64,000 nt of DNA, taken from Phytophthora quininea (taxonomy: Eukaryota > Oomycota > Peronosporomycetes > Peronosporales > Peronosporaceae). Each line of letters starts with the position of its first letter. Positions within the stretch are counted from its first letter, which is position 1. Positions 10,801-20,882 of this stretch are shown here, in pieces. Both the position numbers and the translations under genes were made by a program. Location of the stretch: positions 62,001 to 126,000 of the forward strand of contig JAAVTG010000917.1 of NCBI GenBank assembly GCA_011947345.1, in the 5' to 3' direction. The notes under the pieces were generated by a model that saw nothing but the letters and a program-made list of their open reading frames with translations, searched no databases and was not told the origin of the DNA.

Positions 10801-13800
10801 TGGTGGGCAAGAAGATGGCGGACAGCGACGACGACCCGAAGGCCAAGAAATTCAAGGAAGGCGACAAGGTGGAGGCTCAGTACAAGGGCAAGAGCAAGTT
10901 CTACCCGGGCGTGATCTCGCGCTGCCGCCTGAACGGCACGTACGACATCGACTACGATGACGGCGAGAAGGAGACGGGTGTGGCGGCCGAGCTGATCCGG
11001 TTGGTGGGCAAGAAGATGGCGGACAGCGACGACGACCCGAAGGCCAAGAAATTCAAGGAAGGCGACAAGGTGGAGGCTCAGTACAAGGGCAAGAGCAAGT
11101 TCTACCCGGGCGTGATCTCGCGCTGCCGCCTGAACGGCACGTACGACATCGACTACGATGACGGCGAGAAGGAGACGGGTGTGGCGGCCGAGCTGATCCG
11201 GTTGGTGGGCAAGAAGATGGCGGACAGCGACGACGACCCGAAGGCCAAGAAATTCAAGGAAGGCGACAAGGTGGAGGCTCAGTACAAGGGCAAGAGCAAG
11301 TTCTACCCGGGCGTGATCTCGCGCTGCCGCCTGAACGGCACGTACGACATCGACTACGATGACGGCGAGAAGGAGACGGGTGTGGCGGCCGAGCTGATCC
11401 GGTTGGTGGGCAAGAAGATGGCGGACAGCGACGACGACCCGAAGGCCAAGAAATTCAAGGAAGGCGACAAGGTGGAGGCTCAGTACAAGGGCAAGAGCAA
11501 GTTCTACCCGGGCGTGATCTCGCGCTGCCGCCTGAACGGCACGTACGACATCGACTACGATGACGGCGAGAAGGAGACGGGTGTGGCGGCCGAGCTGATC
11601 CGGTTGGTGGGCAAGAAGATGGCGGACAGCGACGACGACCCGAAGGCCAAGAAATTCAAGGAAGGCGACAAGGTGGAGGCTCAGTACAAGGGCAAGAGCA
11701 AGTTCTACCCGGGCGTGATCTCGCGCTGCCGCCTGAACGGCACGTACGACATCGACTACGATGACGGCGAGAAGGAGACGGGTGTGGCGGCCGAGCTGAT
11801 CCGGTTGGTGGGCAAGAAGATGGCGGACAGCGACGACGACCCGAAGGCCAAGAAATTCAAGGAAGGCGACAAGGTGGAGGCTCAGTACAAGGGCAAGAGC
11901 AAGTTCTACCCGGGCGTGATCTCGCGCTGCCGCCTGAACGGCACGTACGACATCGACTACGATGACGGCGAGAAGGAGACGGGTGTGGCGGCCGAGCTGA
12001 TCCGGTTGGTGGGCAAGAAGATGGCGGACAGCGACGACGACCCGAAGGCCAAGAAATTCAAGGAAGGCGACAAGGTGGAGGCTCAGTACAAGGGCAAGAG
12101 CAAGTTCTACCCGGGCGTGATCTCGCGCTGCCGCCTGAACGGCACGTACGACATCGACTACGATGACGGCGAGAAGGAGACGGGTGTGGCGGCCGAGCTG
12201 ATCCGGTTGGTGGGCAAGAAGATGGCGGACAGCGACGACGACCCGAAGGCCAAGAAATTCAAGGAAGGCGACAAGGTGGAGGCTCAGTACAAGGGCAAGA
12301 GCAAGTTCTACCCGGGCGTGATCTCGCGCTGCCGCCTGAACGGCACGTACGACATCGACTACGATGACGGCGAGAAGGAGACGGGTGTGGCGGCCGAGCT
12401 GATCCGGTTGGTGGGCAAGAAGATGGCGGACAGCGACGACGACCCGAAGGCCAAGAAATTCAAGGAAGGCGACAAGGTGGAGGCTCAGTACAAGGGCAAG
12501 AGCAAGTTCTACCCGGGCGTGATCTCGCGCTGCCGCCTGAACGGCACGTACGACATCGACTACGATGACGGCGAGAAGGAGACGGGTGTGGCGGCCGAGC
12601 TGATCCGGTTGGTGGGCAAGAAGATGGCGGACAGCGACGACGACCCGAAGGCCAAGAAATTCAAGGAAGGCGACAAGGTGGAGGCTCAGTACAAGGGCAA
12701 GAGCAAGTTCTACCCGGGCGTGATCTCGCGCTGCCGCCTGAACGGCACGTACGACATCGACTACGATGACGGCGAGAAGGAGACGGGTGTGGCGGCCGAG
12801 CTGATCCGGTTGGTGGGCAAGAAGATGGCGGACAGCGACGACGACCCGAAGGCCAAGAAATTCAAGGAAGGCGACAAGGTGGAGGCTCAGTACAAGGGCA
12901 AGAGCAAGTTCTACCCGGGCGTGATCTCGCGCTGCCGCCTGAACGGCACGTACGACATCGACTACGATGACGGCGAGAAGGAGACGGGTGTGGCGGCCGA
13001 GCTGATCCGGTTGGTGGGCAAGAAGATGGCGGACAGCGACGACGACCCGAAGGCCAAGAAATTCAAGGAAGGCGACAAGGTGGAGGCTCAGTACAAGGGC
13101 AAGAGCAAGTTCTACCCGGGCGTGATCTCGCGCTGCCGCCTGAACGGCACGTACGACATCGACTACGATGACGGCGAGAAGGAGACGGGTGTGGCGGCCG
13201 AGCTGATCCGGTTGGTGGGCAAGAAGATGGCGGACAGCGACGACGACCCGAAGGCCAAGAAATTCAAGGAAGGCGACAAGGTGGAGGCTCAGTACAAGGG
13301 CAAGAGCAAGTTCTACCCGGGCGTGATCTCGCGCTGCCGCCTGAACGGCACGTACGACATCGACTACGATGACGGCGAGAAGGAGACGGGTGTGGCGGCC
13401 GAGCTGATCCGGTTGGTGGGCAAGAAGATGGCGGACAGCGACGACGACCCGAAGGCCAAGAAATTCAAGGAAGGCGACAAGGTGGAGGCTCAGTACAAGG
13501 GCAAGAGCAAGTTCTACCCGGGCGTGATCTCGCGCTGCCGCCTGAACGGCACGTACGACATCGACTACGATGACGGCGAGAAGGAGACGGGTGTGGCGGC
13601 CGAGCTGATCCGGTTGGTGGGCAAGAAGATGGCGGACAGCGACGACGACCCGAAGGCCAAGAAATTCAAGGAAGGCGACAAGGTGGAGGCTCAGTACAAG
13701 GGCAAGAGCAAGTTCTACCCGGGCGTGATCTCGCGCTGCCGCCTGAACGGCACGTACGACATCGACTACGATGACGGCGAGAAGGAGACGGGTGTGGCGG

Positions 13801-14780
13801 CCGAGCTGATCCGGTTGGTGGGCAAGAAGATGGCGGACAGCGACGACGACCCGAAGGCCAAGAAATTCAAGGAAGGCGACAAGGTGGAGGCTCAGTACAA
13901 GGGCAAGAGCAAGTTCTACCCGGGCGTGATCTCGCGCTGCCGCCTGAACGGCACGTACGACATCGACTACGATGACGGCGAGAAGGAGACGGGTGTGGCG
14001 GCCGAGCTGATCCGGTTGGTGGGCAAGAAGATGGCGGACAGCGACGACGACCCGAAGGCCAAGAAATTCAAGGAAGGCGACAAGGTGGAGGCTCAGTACA
14101 AGGGCAAGAGCAAGTTCTACCCGGGCGTGATCTCGCGCTGCCGCCTGAACGGCACGTACGACATCGACTACGATGACGGCGAGAAGGAGACGGGTGTGGC
14201 GGCCGAGCTGATCCGGTTGGTGGGCAAGAAGATGGCGGACAGCGACGACGACCCGAAGGCCAAGAAATTCAAGGAAGGCGACAAGGTGGAGGCTCAGTAC
14301 AAGGGCAAGAGCAAGTTCTACCCGGGCGTGATCTCGCGCTGCCGCCTGAACGGCACGTACGACATCGACTACAATGACGGCGAAACTGAGGCTAGCGTTC
14401 GTCCAGAGTTGATTAGATCCCGCGCTTTGTCCAGTATGTCGAAAAGTATGGTGCAGGCATCTCCGAGACTTGAAGCGAAGGGCGAGGCAAAATCGGCAAG
14501 TTTGGAATTCGGTTCAACCTACCGTGCAGGTGCTCGTGTTGAAGCGCGATACATGGGCAAGGACAAATATTTTAAAGGTACGATTTCCCGTGCTAACGCC
14601 GATGGAACATACGGGATCGAGTATGACGACGGTGACAAGGAGAGCAGGGTCCCAAGCTCGTCCATTCGGCCATTAAAATCGATGTCTTCCTTTCACGGAG
14701 ATGATTTTGCAGTGGGGAAGCCTATTCGATCGAGCTCAGGTGGAAGCTTTCGGCGCCGCAGTGGGAATTCGTCCGATTAA
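4883..14780 (+). CDS. Giant EF-hand / RanBP2 zinc-finger / Tudor-like repeat protein
   Basis: Starts with an acidic, His/Gly/Pro-rich region, then two calmodulin-like EF-hand lobes (about 5400-5640 and 5750-5935; loop FDPHRTGFVSRSQF). Two RanBP2-type zinc fingers follow (WVCRICAHQ...CEIC near 6220-6290; CLYCKFDN...CEMC near 6325-6385), then a Ser-rich/Arg-rich linker. Next come four divergent Tudor/agenet-like domains (about 6600, 6860, 7080, 7380), the 34-copy array (7623 on) and a final divergent Tudor-like domain (14517-14680). Introns 5644-5698 and 6022-6075 fit GT-AG. The frame shifts by one lost base at T4 5931-5934, A6 6442-6447 and A7 7203-7209; each time the domain continues exactly, so I treat this as one gene of roughly 3,250 codons. 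Tudor-like folds bind methylated Lys/Arg, so a nuclear or RNA-granule scaffold is plausible (inference). If the shifts are real, the 7509-14780 ORF stands alone. Confidence 0.7.
7623..14372 (+). repeat. 34-copy, 201-bp in-frame tandem array encoding Tudor-like domains
   Basis: The unit begins AAGGCCAAGAAATTC and recurs every 201 bp from 7623 to 14256: 33 full copies plus a 34th that diverges after its GACATCGACTAC. Each encodes 67 residues with the core FKEGDKVEAQYKGKSKFYPG and DIDYDDGEKETGVAAELIR, joined by a KKMADSDDDP acidic linker. Copies are virtually identical at the DNA level. I found one amino-acid change (Ala to Val at 8407, copy 4) and one synonymous change shared by copies 12-14 (9971, 10172, 10373). 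Such homogeneity indicates recent expansion or concerted evolution, and the copy number is probably variable. Confidence 0.97.
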
Positions 14781-15028
14781 GTGCAAATGTATCGACAAGC
14801 CAAGCAGTAGCTTATTGGTACTCCGGTGCATTCAATAGCTGGTTGTTGCACCGTTTGTTCCTCGACTTCATTGTACTAACTATTCCCAAGTAGTTGGCAA
14901 GCACTACGCGCCGTGTTCTCTTTCGATCGAGCTGCGAGATGTGGCACTTTTCTTGCTTCTATCTCGCTTGCTTCGGATGGATGTTATCACATCATGGAAG
15001 TTGACACGGTAGGGGCCCGACTTGGTGA

Positions 15029-15610
15029 TCACCATATTGGACGTCGGACCGACAGCGGCCATGACTGCTTGGCTTTTGCCTGCATATGCTCCGTCCTTTG
15101 TTGCGACCTGACGCTCCGACTTTGTTGCGAGCGGATGAGAATCACGCTCGAGTGTGAGAACATTCGACTCCAGGCGTCAGCGATCTCAGGACTCCAATTT
15201 GTGCCGGACGTCCGTTCCATTGCGTGGAGAAGCGCTCGCCCCACACAGTCGAAGTGCTCGAGCTTGACACCAAATCGACGGTGCGTCTTGGTGAGCGACA
15301 GAATTTTATCGGCAATGTTCTCGGCCGCCAGCATCGTTCGCATCCCTGCACTGATGTGAACTAACACACGACCGCGGACGTGCATGGACGACCGGAACAC
15401 GTGCTTGAGGTCCCCGCCGTGCTCTTCCAGGTACGCGTAGAAGACGTCGTAGAGCTCTGTGATCTTGTTATTCTGCGCCTTGGTAATGTGTTTTGCTTCC
15501 TTGGGCTGGCCCGACGTAGTGTGGAAGGAGGAATTTCGCTGTGGAGGTGCGTCTTTGAACACTCGGTCCCAGTGCTGCGCCGCTATCCTTCGGTGCTCTT
15601 CCGTCGACAT
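15029..15610 (-). CDS. Single-domain globin
   Basis: A haem-binding globin fold; oxygen sensing, NO detoxification or electron transfer are family roles and the specific one is unknown. From ATG 15610 it reads STEEHRRIAAQHWDRVF (helix A), a helix E region MLAAENIADKILSLTKTHRR, the proximal His in THRRFGVKLEHF (helix F/G), and the terminal NWSPEIADAWSRMF helix typical of globins. About 193 residues. An N-terminal extension (LPSFVYYE and, one base-loss away at TTTT 15639-15642, KFDYSDMKL) suggests the true start lies further upstream; its first exon was not resolved. Only about 335 bp separate this start from the divergent annexin gene, so the two may share a promoter region. Confidence 0.7.
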   Translation of the reverse strand: MSTEEHRRIAAQHWDRVFKDAPPQRNSSFHTTSGQPKEAKHITKAQNNKITELYDVFYAYLEEHGGDLKHVFRSSMHVRGRVLVHISAGMRTMLAAENIADKILSLTKTHRRFGVKLEHFDCVGRALLHAMERTSGTNWSPEIADAWSRMFSHSSVILIRSQQSRSVRSQQRTEHMQAKAKQSWPLSVRRPIW

Positions 15611-15944
15611 TTCGTAGTAGACGAACGACGGCAGGTACTTTTCATGAGCTTCATATCCGAGTAGTCAAACTTTTGGGCTTCTTGTTGTTGGGGGTCGTTT
15701 GAGCCTGTGAGGTTGACGGGCCGAGGCGAGAGGTCTTTGCCCCCATGGCCGTAGCTCGACCACGTCACGACGATGACGAGTATTGAACACGGTCTCTGAG
15801 ATTTCGACTATGGGGAGACTCTCTTTGGACATTCGCGCAATGACGGCATGCAAAAAGAGCCGACACACACGCCTCGAGTTCTTATGCTGTGTTGTCCCAG
15901 GCATAACGATATGAAGGTTTCGGCGACGGCAATATTTGGACAAT

Positions 15945-17105
15945 ATGCCACGTGATCTCGAGCCTCTTCGAACGACTGCCAAAGATGCTGTCGAGTCCGC
16001 TGGAGCACGTGGAGCGGAGATTCTGCGGAAGGCGACGAAGGGCCTGGGCACGACGGAGGAGTGGATCTACCCGGTGGTGATGGCTCGCTCGAACGCGGAG
16101 ATCGCTCTGCTGAAGAAGACGTTCCAGGAGAAGTACGGAGAAGACCTCGTGAGTGTTTTGAAGGGCGACCTGAGCGGCGACCTGAAGAAGGTGATCCTGA
16201 CCGCCATGCGTGGCGAGGTGGCTGCCTTTGATGCGTCGGTGCACACGAGCGCGAAGGCTGCCTCAGACGCGGACGCGTTGTACAAGGCCGGCGAAGGCCG
16301 TATGGGCACGGACGAAACGACGTTCATCAACATCTTGGTGCTGAGCCCTGCGGAGCACGTGCGCAACATCAACAGTGCGTACGCGGCAAAGTACAAGTCG
16401 GGCATCGCGGGAGCGATCAAGCAGGAGTTCTCCGGCGACGCCAGGTTGTCGCTGCTGTTCCTGATCCGCTCAGTCCTGGAGCCGATGAACCTGCTCGCGG
16501 AGCTGTTCGAGACGACGCTGAAGCGTGCCGGCAAGAACACGTACGGGCTGAGCGCTTGGGTGGTGCGGTACTACCGTCTGCTGGTGCAGATCCGCATCGT
16601 GTACATGCGCGTGTACCGCCAGGAGCTGCGCGCGCGCATCCAGAGTGTGGTGAGCGGCGAGTACTGCCAGCTGCTCCTGTCGATCCTCGATGCGGCTGAG
16701 AGGGAGTTCGGCGCGTCTGCGTCGGCATCACTGTCTACATTGTCTACATCTGCATCTGGGTTGGCCTCGGGTGCTGCTACTTTGAGCGGCTCGAGTTCGA
16801 GTTCGAGTTCGAGCGTGAGCGTGAGCGTGAGCGCTGCGGCCATTGGCGCGAGTGCGTCCGTGGAGGAGAAGGCAAGTGCAGGGAAGAACGGCACTGGCAG
16901 CTCGGTGACGGCGGTATCGGCTGCTCGAAGCGGCGACGGACAAGCCTGCTTGGCTGCTTTTGATGACGGTGGAAGAGCCGATCAAGAAAGCGCAACGCTA
17001 AGCACCGGAGTCATCGACGCAAGCATGCTGCAGTATTTCACTGCAGTCCGGCATGCCCTTGAGCAAGAATATGCTGATGTCGATGCTGCCGACGAAAGAA
17101 CGTGA
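15945..17105 (+). CDS. Annexin with Ser/Ala-rich C-terminal extension, ended by a premature stop
   Basis: Annexins bind acidic phospholipids in a Ca2+-dependent way; in oomycetes they are reported with membranes and cell-wall glucan synthesis. The domain reads as annexin repeats: KGLGTTEEWIYPVVMAR with LKGDLSGDLKKVIL, GEGRMGTDETTFINIL with EFSGDARLSLL, then VYMRVYRQELRARIQSVV and SGEYCQLLLSIL. GxGT-type calcium loops are kept in the first two. About three repeats are visible instead of four, so an N-terminal exon may be missing. A long Ser/Ala/Val low-complexity tail follows. TGA at 17103-17105 then interrupts the same open frame directly before an ankyrin segment (WTPLMLA), as though a Gly codon GGA had become TGA. 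Start chosen at the first in-frame ATG. Confidence 0.75.
   Translation: MPRDLEPLRTTAKDAVESAGARGAEILRKATKGLGTTEEWIYPVVMARSNAEIALLKKTFQEKYGEDLVSVLKGDLSGDLKKVILTAMRGEVAAFDASVHTSAKAASDADALYKAGEGRMGTDETTFINILVLSPAEHVRNINSAYAAKYKSGIAGAIKQEFSGDARLSLLFLIRSVLEPMNLLAELFETTLKRAGKNTYGLSAWVVRYYRLLVQIRIVYMRVYRQELRARIQSVVSGEYCQLLLSILDAAEREFGASASASLSTLSTSASGLASGAATLSGSSSSSSSSVSVSVSAAAIGASASVEEKASAGKNGTGSSVTAVSAARSGDGQACLAAFDDGGRADQESATLSTGVIDASMLQYFTAVRHALEQEYADVDAADERT
16793..16834 (+). repeat. Coding microsatellite, TTCGAG / CGTGAG hexamers
   Basis: Short tandem hexamers encode a poly-Ser stretch followed by alternating Val-Ser in the annexin tail. This is length-variable sequence with no domain. Confidence 0.8.
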
Positions 17106-17298
17106 TGGACGCCTTTGATGCTTGCTAGTTGCCACAGTCATGCCGCGGTCGTGAGGTTCTTGCTGGAGCAGGAGACAGATGCGAACGCTAAAGACAGGGG
17201 CGGATGGACTGCTCTGAGGTGTATCTGCGAATACGGCAAAGCGGACGCTAAACTTCTTCTAGCTCATGGCGCGACTCAAAGTTGGTTGGCCGGCTCCA
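17106..17298 (+). pseudogene. Ankyrin-repeat segment downstream of the annexin stop, cut by the Helitron
   Basis: In the same frame as the annexin ORF and directly after its TGA stop, the sequence encodes WTPLMLASCHSHAAVVRFLL, an ankyrin repeat. A second follows: DRGGWTALRCICEYGKADAK, LLLAHGA. Together with the residues before the stop (EYADVDAADERT) this makes about two and a half ankyrin repeats. The frame then runs into unrelated sequence. The proposed break is after A17298 (codon position 1), where the Helitron begins TCTCC. The 3' remainder is at 24648-24865 in the matching phase. Confidence 0.7.
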
Positions 17299-17299
17299 T

Positions 17300-18188
17300 C
17301 TCCGTTGGCAGTGCAGGCGTTCCGGCGTTGGCAGACATATCCTCAGGTATTGTGTTGGGCCTCTTGGTGTTGTCGCTGCGGCCGATCCGGAACCATGTCG
17401 GATCTTGCAGGCCGTGGCAGTTGCCTCACAAACGAAGCTTGACGCAAACGGTTTTCACTTGCGGCAAGACTTCGGAAGCCCAATGCCATCTCGGTCGAAG
17501 TGCTGCCACGATGCTGTTGCATCGCGCACGAACGCCGCGTGGTCAGGGAACTAAGCGTCTCTCTCCAATGTTGGCGCGAACGGGAAGCACACAATGCACG
17601 ACAACCACGCTCGCTGCCATAGCAGCTCGCACCAACGAGCGCAATCGTCGTAGAGTACGTGAATTAGTGTCACGGCGACTCCATCTGCGTGTATTCGTGC
17701 GCCCGTCGTCTGTGGTCGGGTCACTGGATACCGTAGCTTAGTTCTTAGCGAGCGTCGTTGGCATGCCGTCCTGAAGGTGACGGCCTGTTGATCAGACCCG
17801 CCGGTTCCTAGAGCGTGGTTCCGCAATATATGCCTGACCCGTGGAGTGCTGTGGACCTGCTTCAGGATGTCGGTGGCCGCCATGCTAAGCTTGAAGAGAG
17901 CGAAGTCGCTCCCGTCATACACACAATACGTGCTTGGGTCCCGGGCCTCCCCTGTCGTCCACATGGCATCGAACTTGCTGCAAGTCAGCGCTGACCTCAA
18001 CGTGGAGCGGACACCATTCAACCCTCGACAGCAATGGTGGTGCTTGCGTCAGAAAACGAAGATGTTGAAGAGCCTGGAGAATGACATTGACTCGTTGTTG
18101 TGGCGGTGGCCGTTGGTTGCTGGTGCGCACGATGGTGTTATAGTGCCAGAAAATGTAGTTGTTGTAGTAGTTGACGGGGGAGATTGAA
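17300..18188. other. Helitron 5' interior, no recognised gene
   Basis: Frames on both strands are short or interrupted. A 156-codon minus-strand frame (17551-18021) has no domain I recognise. This could be captured or decayed DNA. Confidence 0.4.
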
Positions 18189-18192
18189 TTAA

Positions 18193-18318
18193 CCCCTTTA
18201 CCCCCGCTATCCGGGACGTGCCAGTAGCTACTCCTTCCTACAGCATCAGCAGGTTAATGCTGGAGACCACCGGCTATCCCGATGCCACCCGCGGGCACAC
18301 ACAGGACACTTGAGGTTT
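18193..18318 (+). repeat. Left terminal inverted repeat of the TTAA element
   Basis: Reverse complement of 19134-19259 apart from one SNP and one extra C on the right. It ends three bases before the stop codon of the Fanzor remnant at 18321. Confidence 0.92.
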
Positions 18319-18320
18319 GG

Positions 18321-19034
18321 CTACGTCCCGCGGCAGAACGCGATCGGTCGGAGACCCTGCAGATTGTATTGCAGGAAAAGTAGCATGTTTCGAGACGCAT
18401 TTTCGTCGCGGTTCACAGTAGTACCAAAACATCCATTGCTCGGACAATAGAGTACACTTTAAGCCTTGCGAGTCCGCGTCCTACCGTCACGGCAGCGTTG
18501 CAGAGAGAACTGCTTGTTGAGCTCGGTATGGCAGTCAGCATGGAGTTTGCTGGTTCTGAACTCGTCGATGGATTCGACCCTGCAGTAGCGTTTCAGCTCC
18601 GCCTCGAATGCTTTGACTGGGCCCTTGGGGTGGCGCTTGATGCGGCCGCCGAGGTCGGTGTTGCTCCAATCGCCAAAGCCAACCAGAGTCCTTGCACCAG
18701 CACGTGCAGTCAGCTGCAAACAAAGCGCCCGGAATTTCTTCTTGGCAAAGACGTATCGTCGGAAGCGTAGTTTGCGGAACAGTTTTCGTCGCTCGAAGAC
18801 GAGCAGAATGTCCAGCCATGGAATGACGAGCTTGGTGTAGGTCTCTAGGTTGTCGAGGACTGCTGTCTTCTTGGACGGTATCATTGCGAATGCTCTCTTG
18901 ATGACGGCGTCACTTTCCTTCCACAAGTTCATTATCTTGTTGCTCGCAGTGTATCGGGCATCTTCGTAGAATTCCTGAGACGAACAAGACTTCTTCTCGT
19001 CATCGGAGCTGGTCCAAGGCAAGGTAAAAATCAA
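18321..19034 (-). pseudogene. Fanzor (eukaryotic TnpB-like RNA-guided nuclease), C-terminal half
   Basis: Fanzors are eukaryotic homologues of TnpB/Cas12, RuvC-like nucleases guided by an RNA made from the element's end. From ATG 19034 the fragment has GFGDWSNTDLGGRIK, then IDEFRTSKL (the RuvC-II Glu), a Cys/His segment HADCH, a TAA stop at 18459-18461, and in the same frame after it YCPSNGC (rest of the zinc ribbon) and NRDENASRNM (RuvC-III Asp). The true end is TAG 18321. The N-terminal half and RuvC-I Asp are absent and the stop removes RuvC-III, so it is inactive as written. Family assignment rests on the EFRTSK and RDENASRN motifs. Confidence 0.75.
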
Positions 19035-19133
19035 GCAGAAGCGTGTACGCGACGGCGTACCAGCTGCAGAAACAGTTGACTTACGGTACAGTTGTCATGA
19101 CGAAGGCTTTTCCTCCGGTGTGGCGTCTTGAAA

Positions 19134-19259
19134 AACCTCAAGTGTCCTGTGTGTGCCCGCGGGTGGCATCGGGATAGCCGGTGGTCTCCGGCATTAACCT
19201 GCTGATGCTGTAGGAAGGGAGTAGCTACTGGCACGTCCCGGATAGCGGGGGTAAAGGGG
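19134..19259 (-). repeat. Right terminal inverted repeat of the TTAA element
   Basis: Partner of 18193-18318. It is followed directly by TTAA at 19260-19263. Confidence 0.92.
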
Positions 19260-19619
19260 TTAAGAGGACGCTTGCCTTTGAACCCGGAAGGATGCACATC
19301 CAGCATCAGGTGAGCACGCTAGCCATCGGAATGTTAACAGCTCAAGCTGGTTTTGATTATATTGCTCGAGAACCAGCAAACTTGAAGCCTTCGATGTGTG
19401 CGTAGTCGCTTTCGTGTAGGGCTTTGGCGGCTCACATCTCATTCTTCCCTGTCGCGAACAGACCTCCTACCAACAAGACCAACCGAGCAGCGTCATCAAG
19501 AACATGCTGCCGAAGCGGCGGGCAGATCCCCTGCGACAGGATGGCGGCGGTGACTCGGACCGTCAGGTGCCGTTGCCCAGATATCACTGCGAGACATCGT
19601 GCCAACGTCGGCACTACCG

Positions 19620-20828
19620 TTGTTGCAGTGAAGGCGACAATGAACGCGTTTTCCAGGACGCTGGCAACGCCGTTACATCTCCCGTGGGATGAAATACTGT
19701 TCGACATGGACAAGTCGAGGTTGGAGGCGTATCTACTTGATAACATCCATGTGGCTCGGATGTGTGAGCTGGGACGACCTCCCGAGCCGCTGGATCAGCC
19801 ATTCTTCTCACACTGCCTCGGGGCTGTGATGAATGGCGGCCCACCACGGTCTGCAGGCGACGAGCTGCGAGCATCTATCCTACTATACAATCGGTGGCGA
19901 GGACAGTGTGTCCAGCGAGCAAATAGCACCCATATTTCACACGGCTATAACAGTGTGCAAACCGCCAAATGGAAACCAATGCCAGCAACGCGGTGTGTAG
20001 CAACTTTTACCGGTTCAACAAGTATGCCAAGCATATCAACCAGTTCAATGACAGCCAAGCCTACCGCTTCCTCGAAGCCGTTCTGTCGCCGGACCAGAAC
20101 GGCGGTAGAGGTAGAAGGTTTTAATGGGGAGCGAGGATCCCCGCAAGGCCAACGGGTATCTCAATGAGAAAGCCCACTTGCTTGTGTCGCTGACGTACGA
20201 GTTTCTCACAGACATCGAGGAGCGCAACCAGCTAATTAAAGACAACCTCGAGGGCGATAGCAATAAGGAAGAACTGGAGAGCCCCGAGTCTCAAAATATT
20301 CGCGTCTTTTCCCTTCTTCCGTACAAGCGTGGGTTTCGGAACTGCTACTTCAAGATGTGCTCTACGGGGCTTCATGCTCTGTTGAAGCGAGCCGGCGTTG
20401 CCGGCATCCCATCGCTGGCGGATTAGCATGACGACACTGACCAGTATTGGCGCGAGCTATTCGAGATTGAGAAGTTCGAGACGCGGAGCCGAAAGTTTGC
20501 TGGTGAGATTCAAACTGATGGAAAGTACGTGAGTGTTATGCTGCGCAAACCCGAACGTTCCACCGCGCTGCATGCCTTGTGTAAAGACGATTACGATGTG
20601 ATGTGGCGTCTCTATCCAGACAAAAGACGACACGGCTGGCAGTGCGATGGAGACACCTGTCCAGCAAACGCCCCCACTAGCAAGGCTGGCAAGGGCAGAA
20701 AGAAGACGAAGAAGAAGGCAGCTCAGCCGTCAAAGCATAAGGGGCAAGGTGGTCAGCCATCAGAGACTTGCCGCGAGACAACGCGGTCGGGGAAGAAGGC
20801 CCCATTTTTGGGACTCTGGTGGTGTTAA
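19620..20828 (+). pseudogene. Fanzor N-terminal half (separate fragment)
   Basis: Opposite in orientation to the C-terminal half and outside its TIRs. Recognisable pieces are DKSRLEAYLLDNIHVARMCE, FYRFNKYAKHINQFND with AYRFLEAVLSP, FSLLPYKRGFRNCYFKMCS with GLHALLKRAG, and FETRSRKFAGEIQTDGK with VSVMLRKP; the last is the conserved block that precedes RuvC-I in Fanzors. A basic linker (KGRKKTKKKA) follows. The frame changes around 19930 and 20100, and an in-frame TAG lies at 20424-20426. Homology stops at KKAPFLGL, where the RuvC-I DPG motif would start. The flanking sequence encodes an unrelated WMANPANYDKWRG peptide, so the fragment is broken at or near RuvC-I. Confidence 0.7.
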
Positions 20829-20882
20829 CGGAGGAAAATCCTCATTGCGAGTGGTGCTTGAATGGATGGCAAACCCCGCCAA

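Larger units (their letters stand above)
18193..19259 (-). mobile_element. 1.07-kb TIR element with TTAA target duplication carrying a half Fanzor
   Basis: Two ~126-bp inverted repeats, 18193-18318 and 19134-19259, match except for one substitution and one indel. Both ends begin CCCCTTTACCCCCGC and are flanked by TTAA (18189-18192 and 19260-19263). TTAA duplication with a CCC terminus is the piggyBac signature, but the only coding content is the C-terminal half of a Fanzor protein on the minus strand, so the element must have relied on a transposase elsewhere. The superfamily is an inference from the ends alone. Confidence 0.85.

Noticed and set aside
7623..14372. Regular direct repeats considered as a CRISPR array or satellite DNA
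   Set aside because: The 201-bp units have no spacers and form one continuous open frame with domain-length periodicity; this is a protein-coding array.
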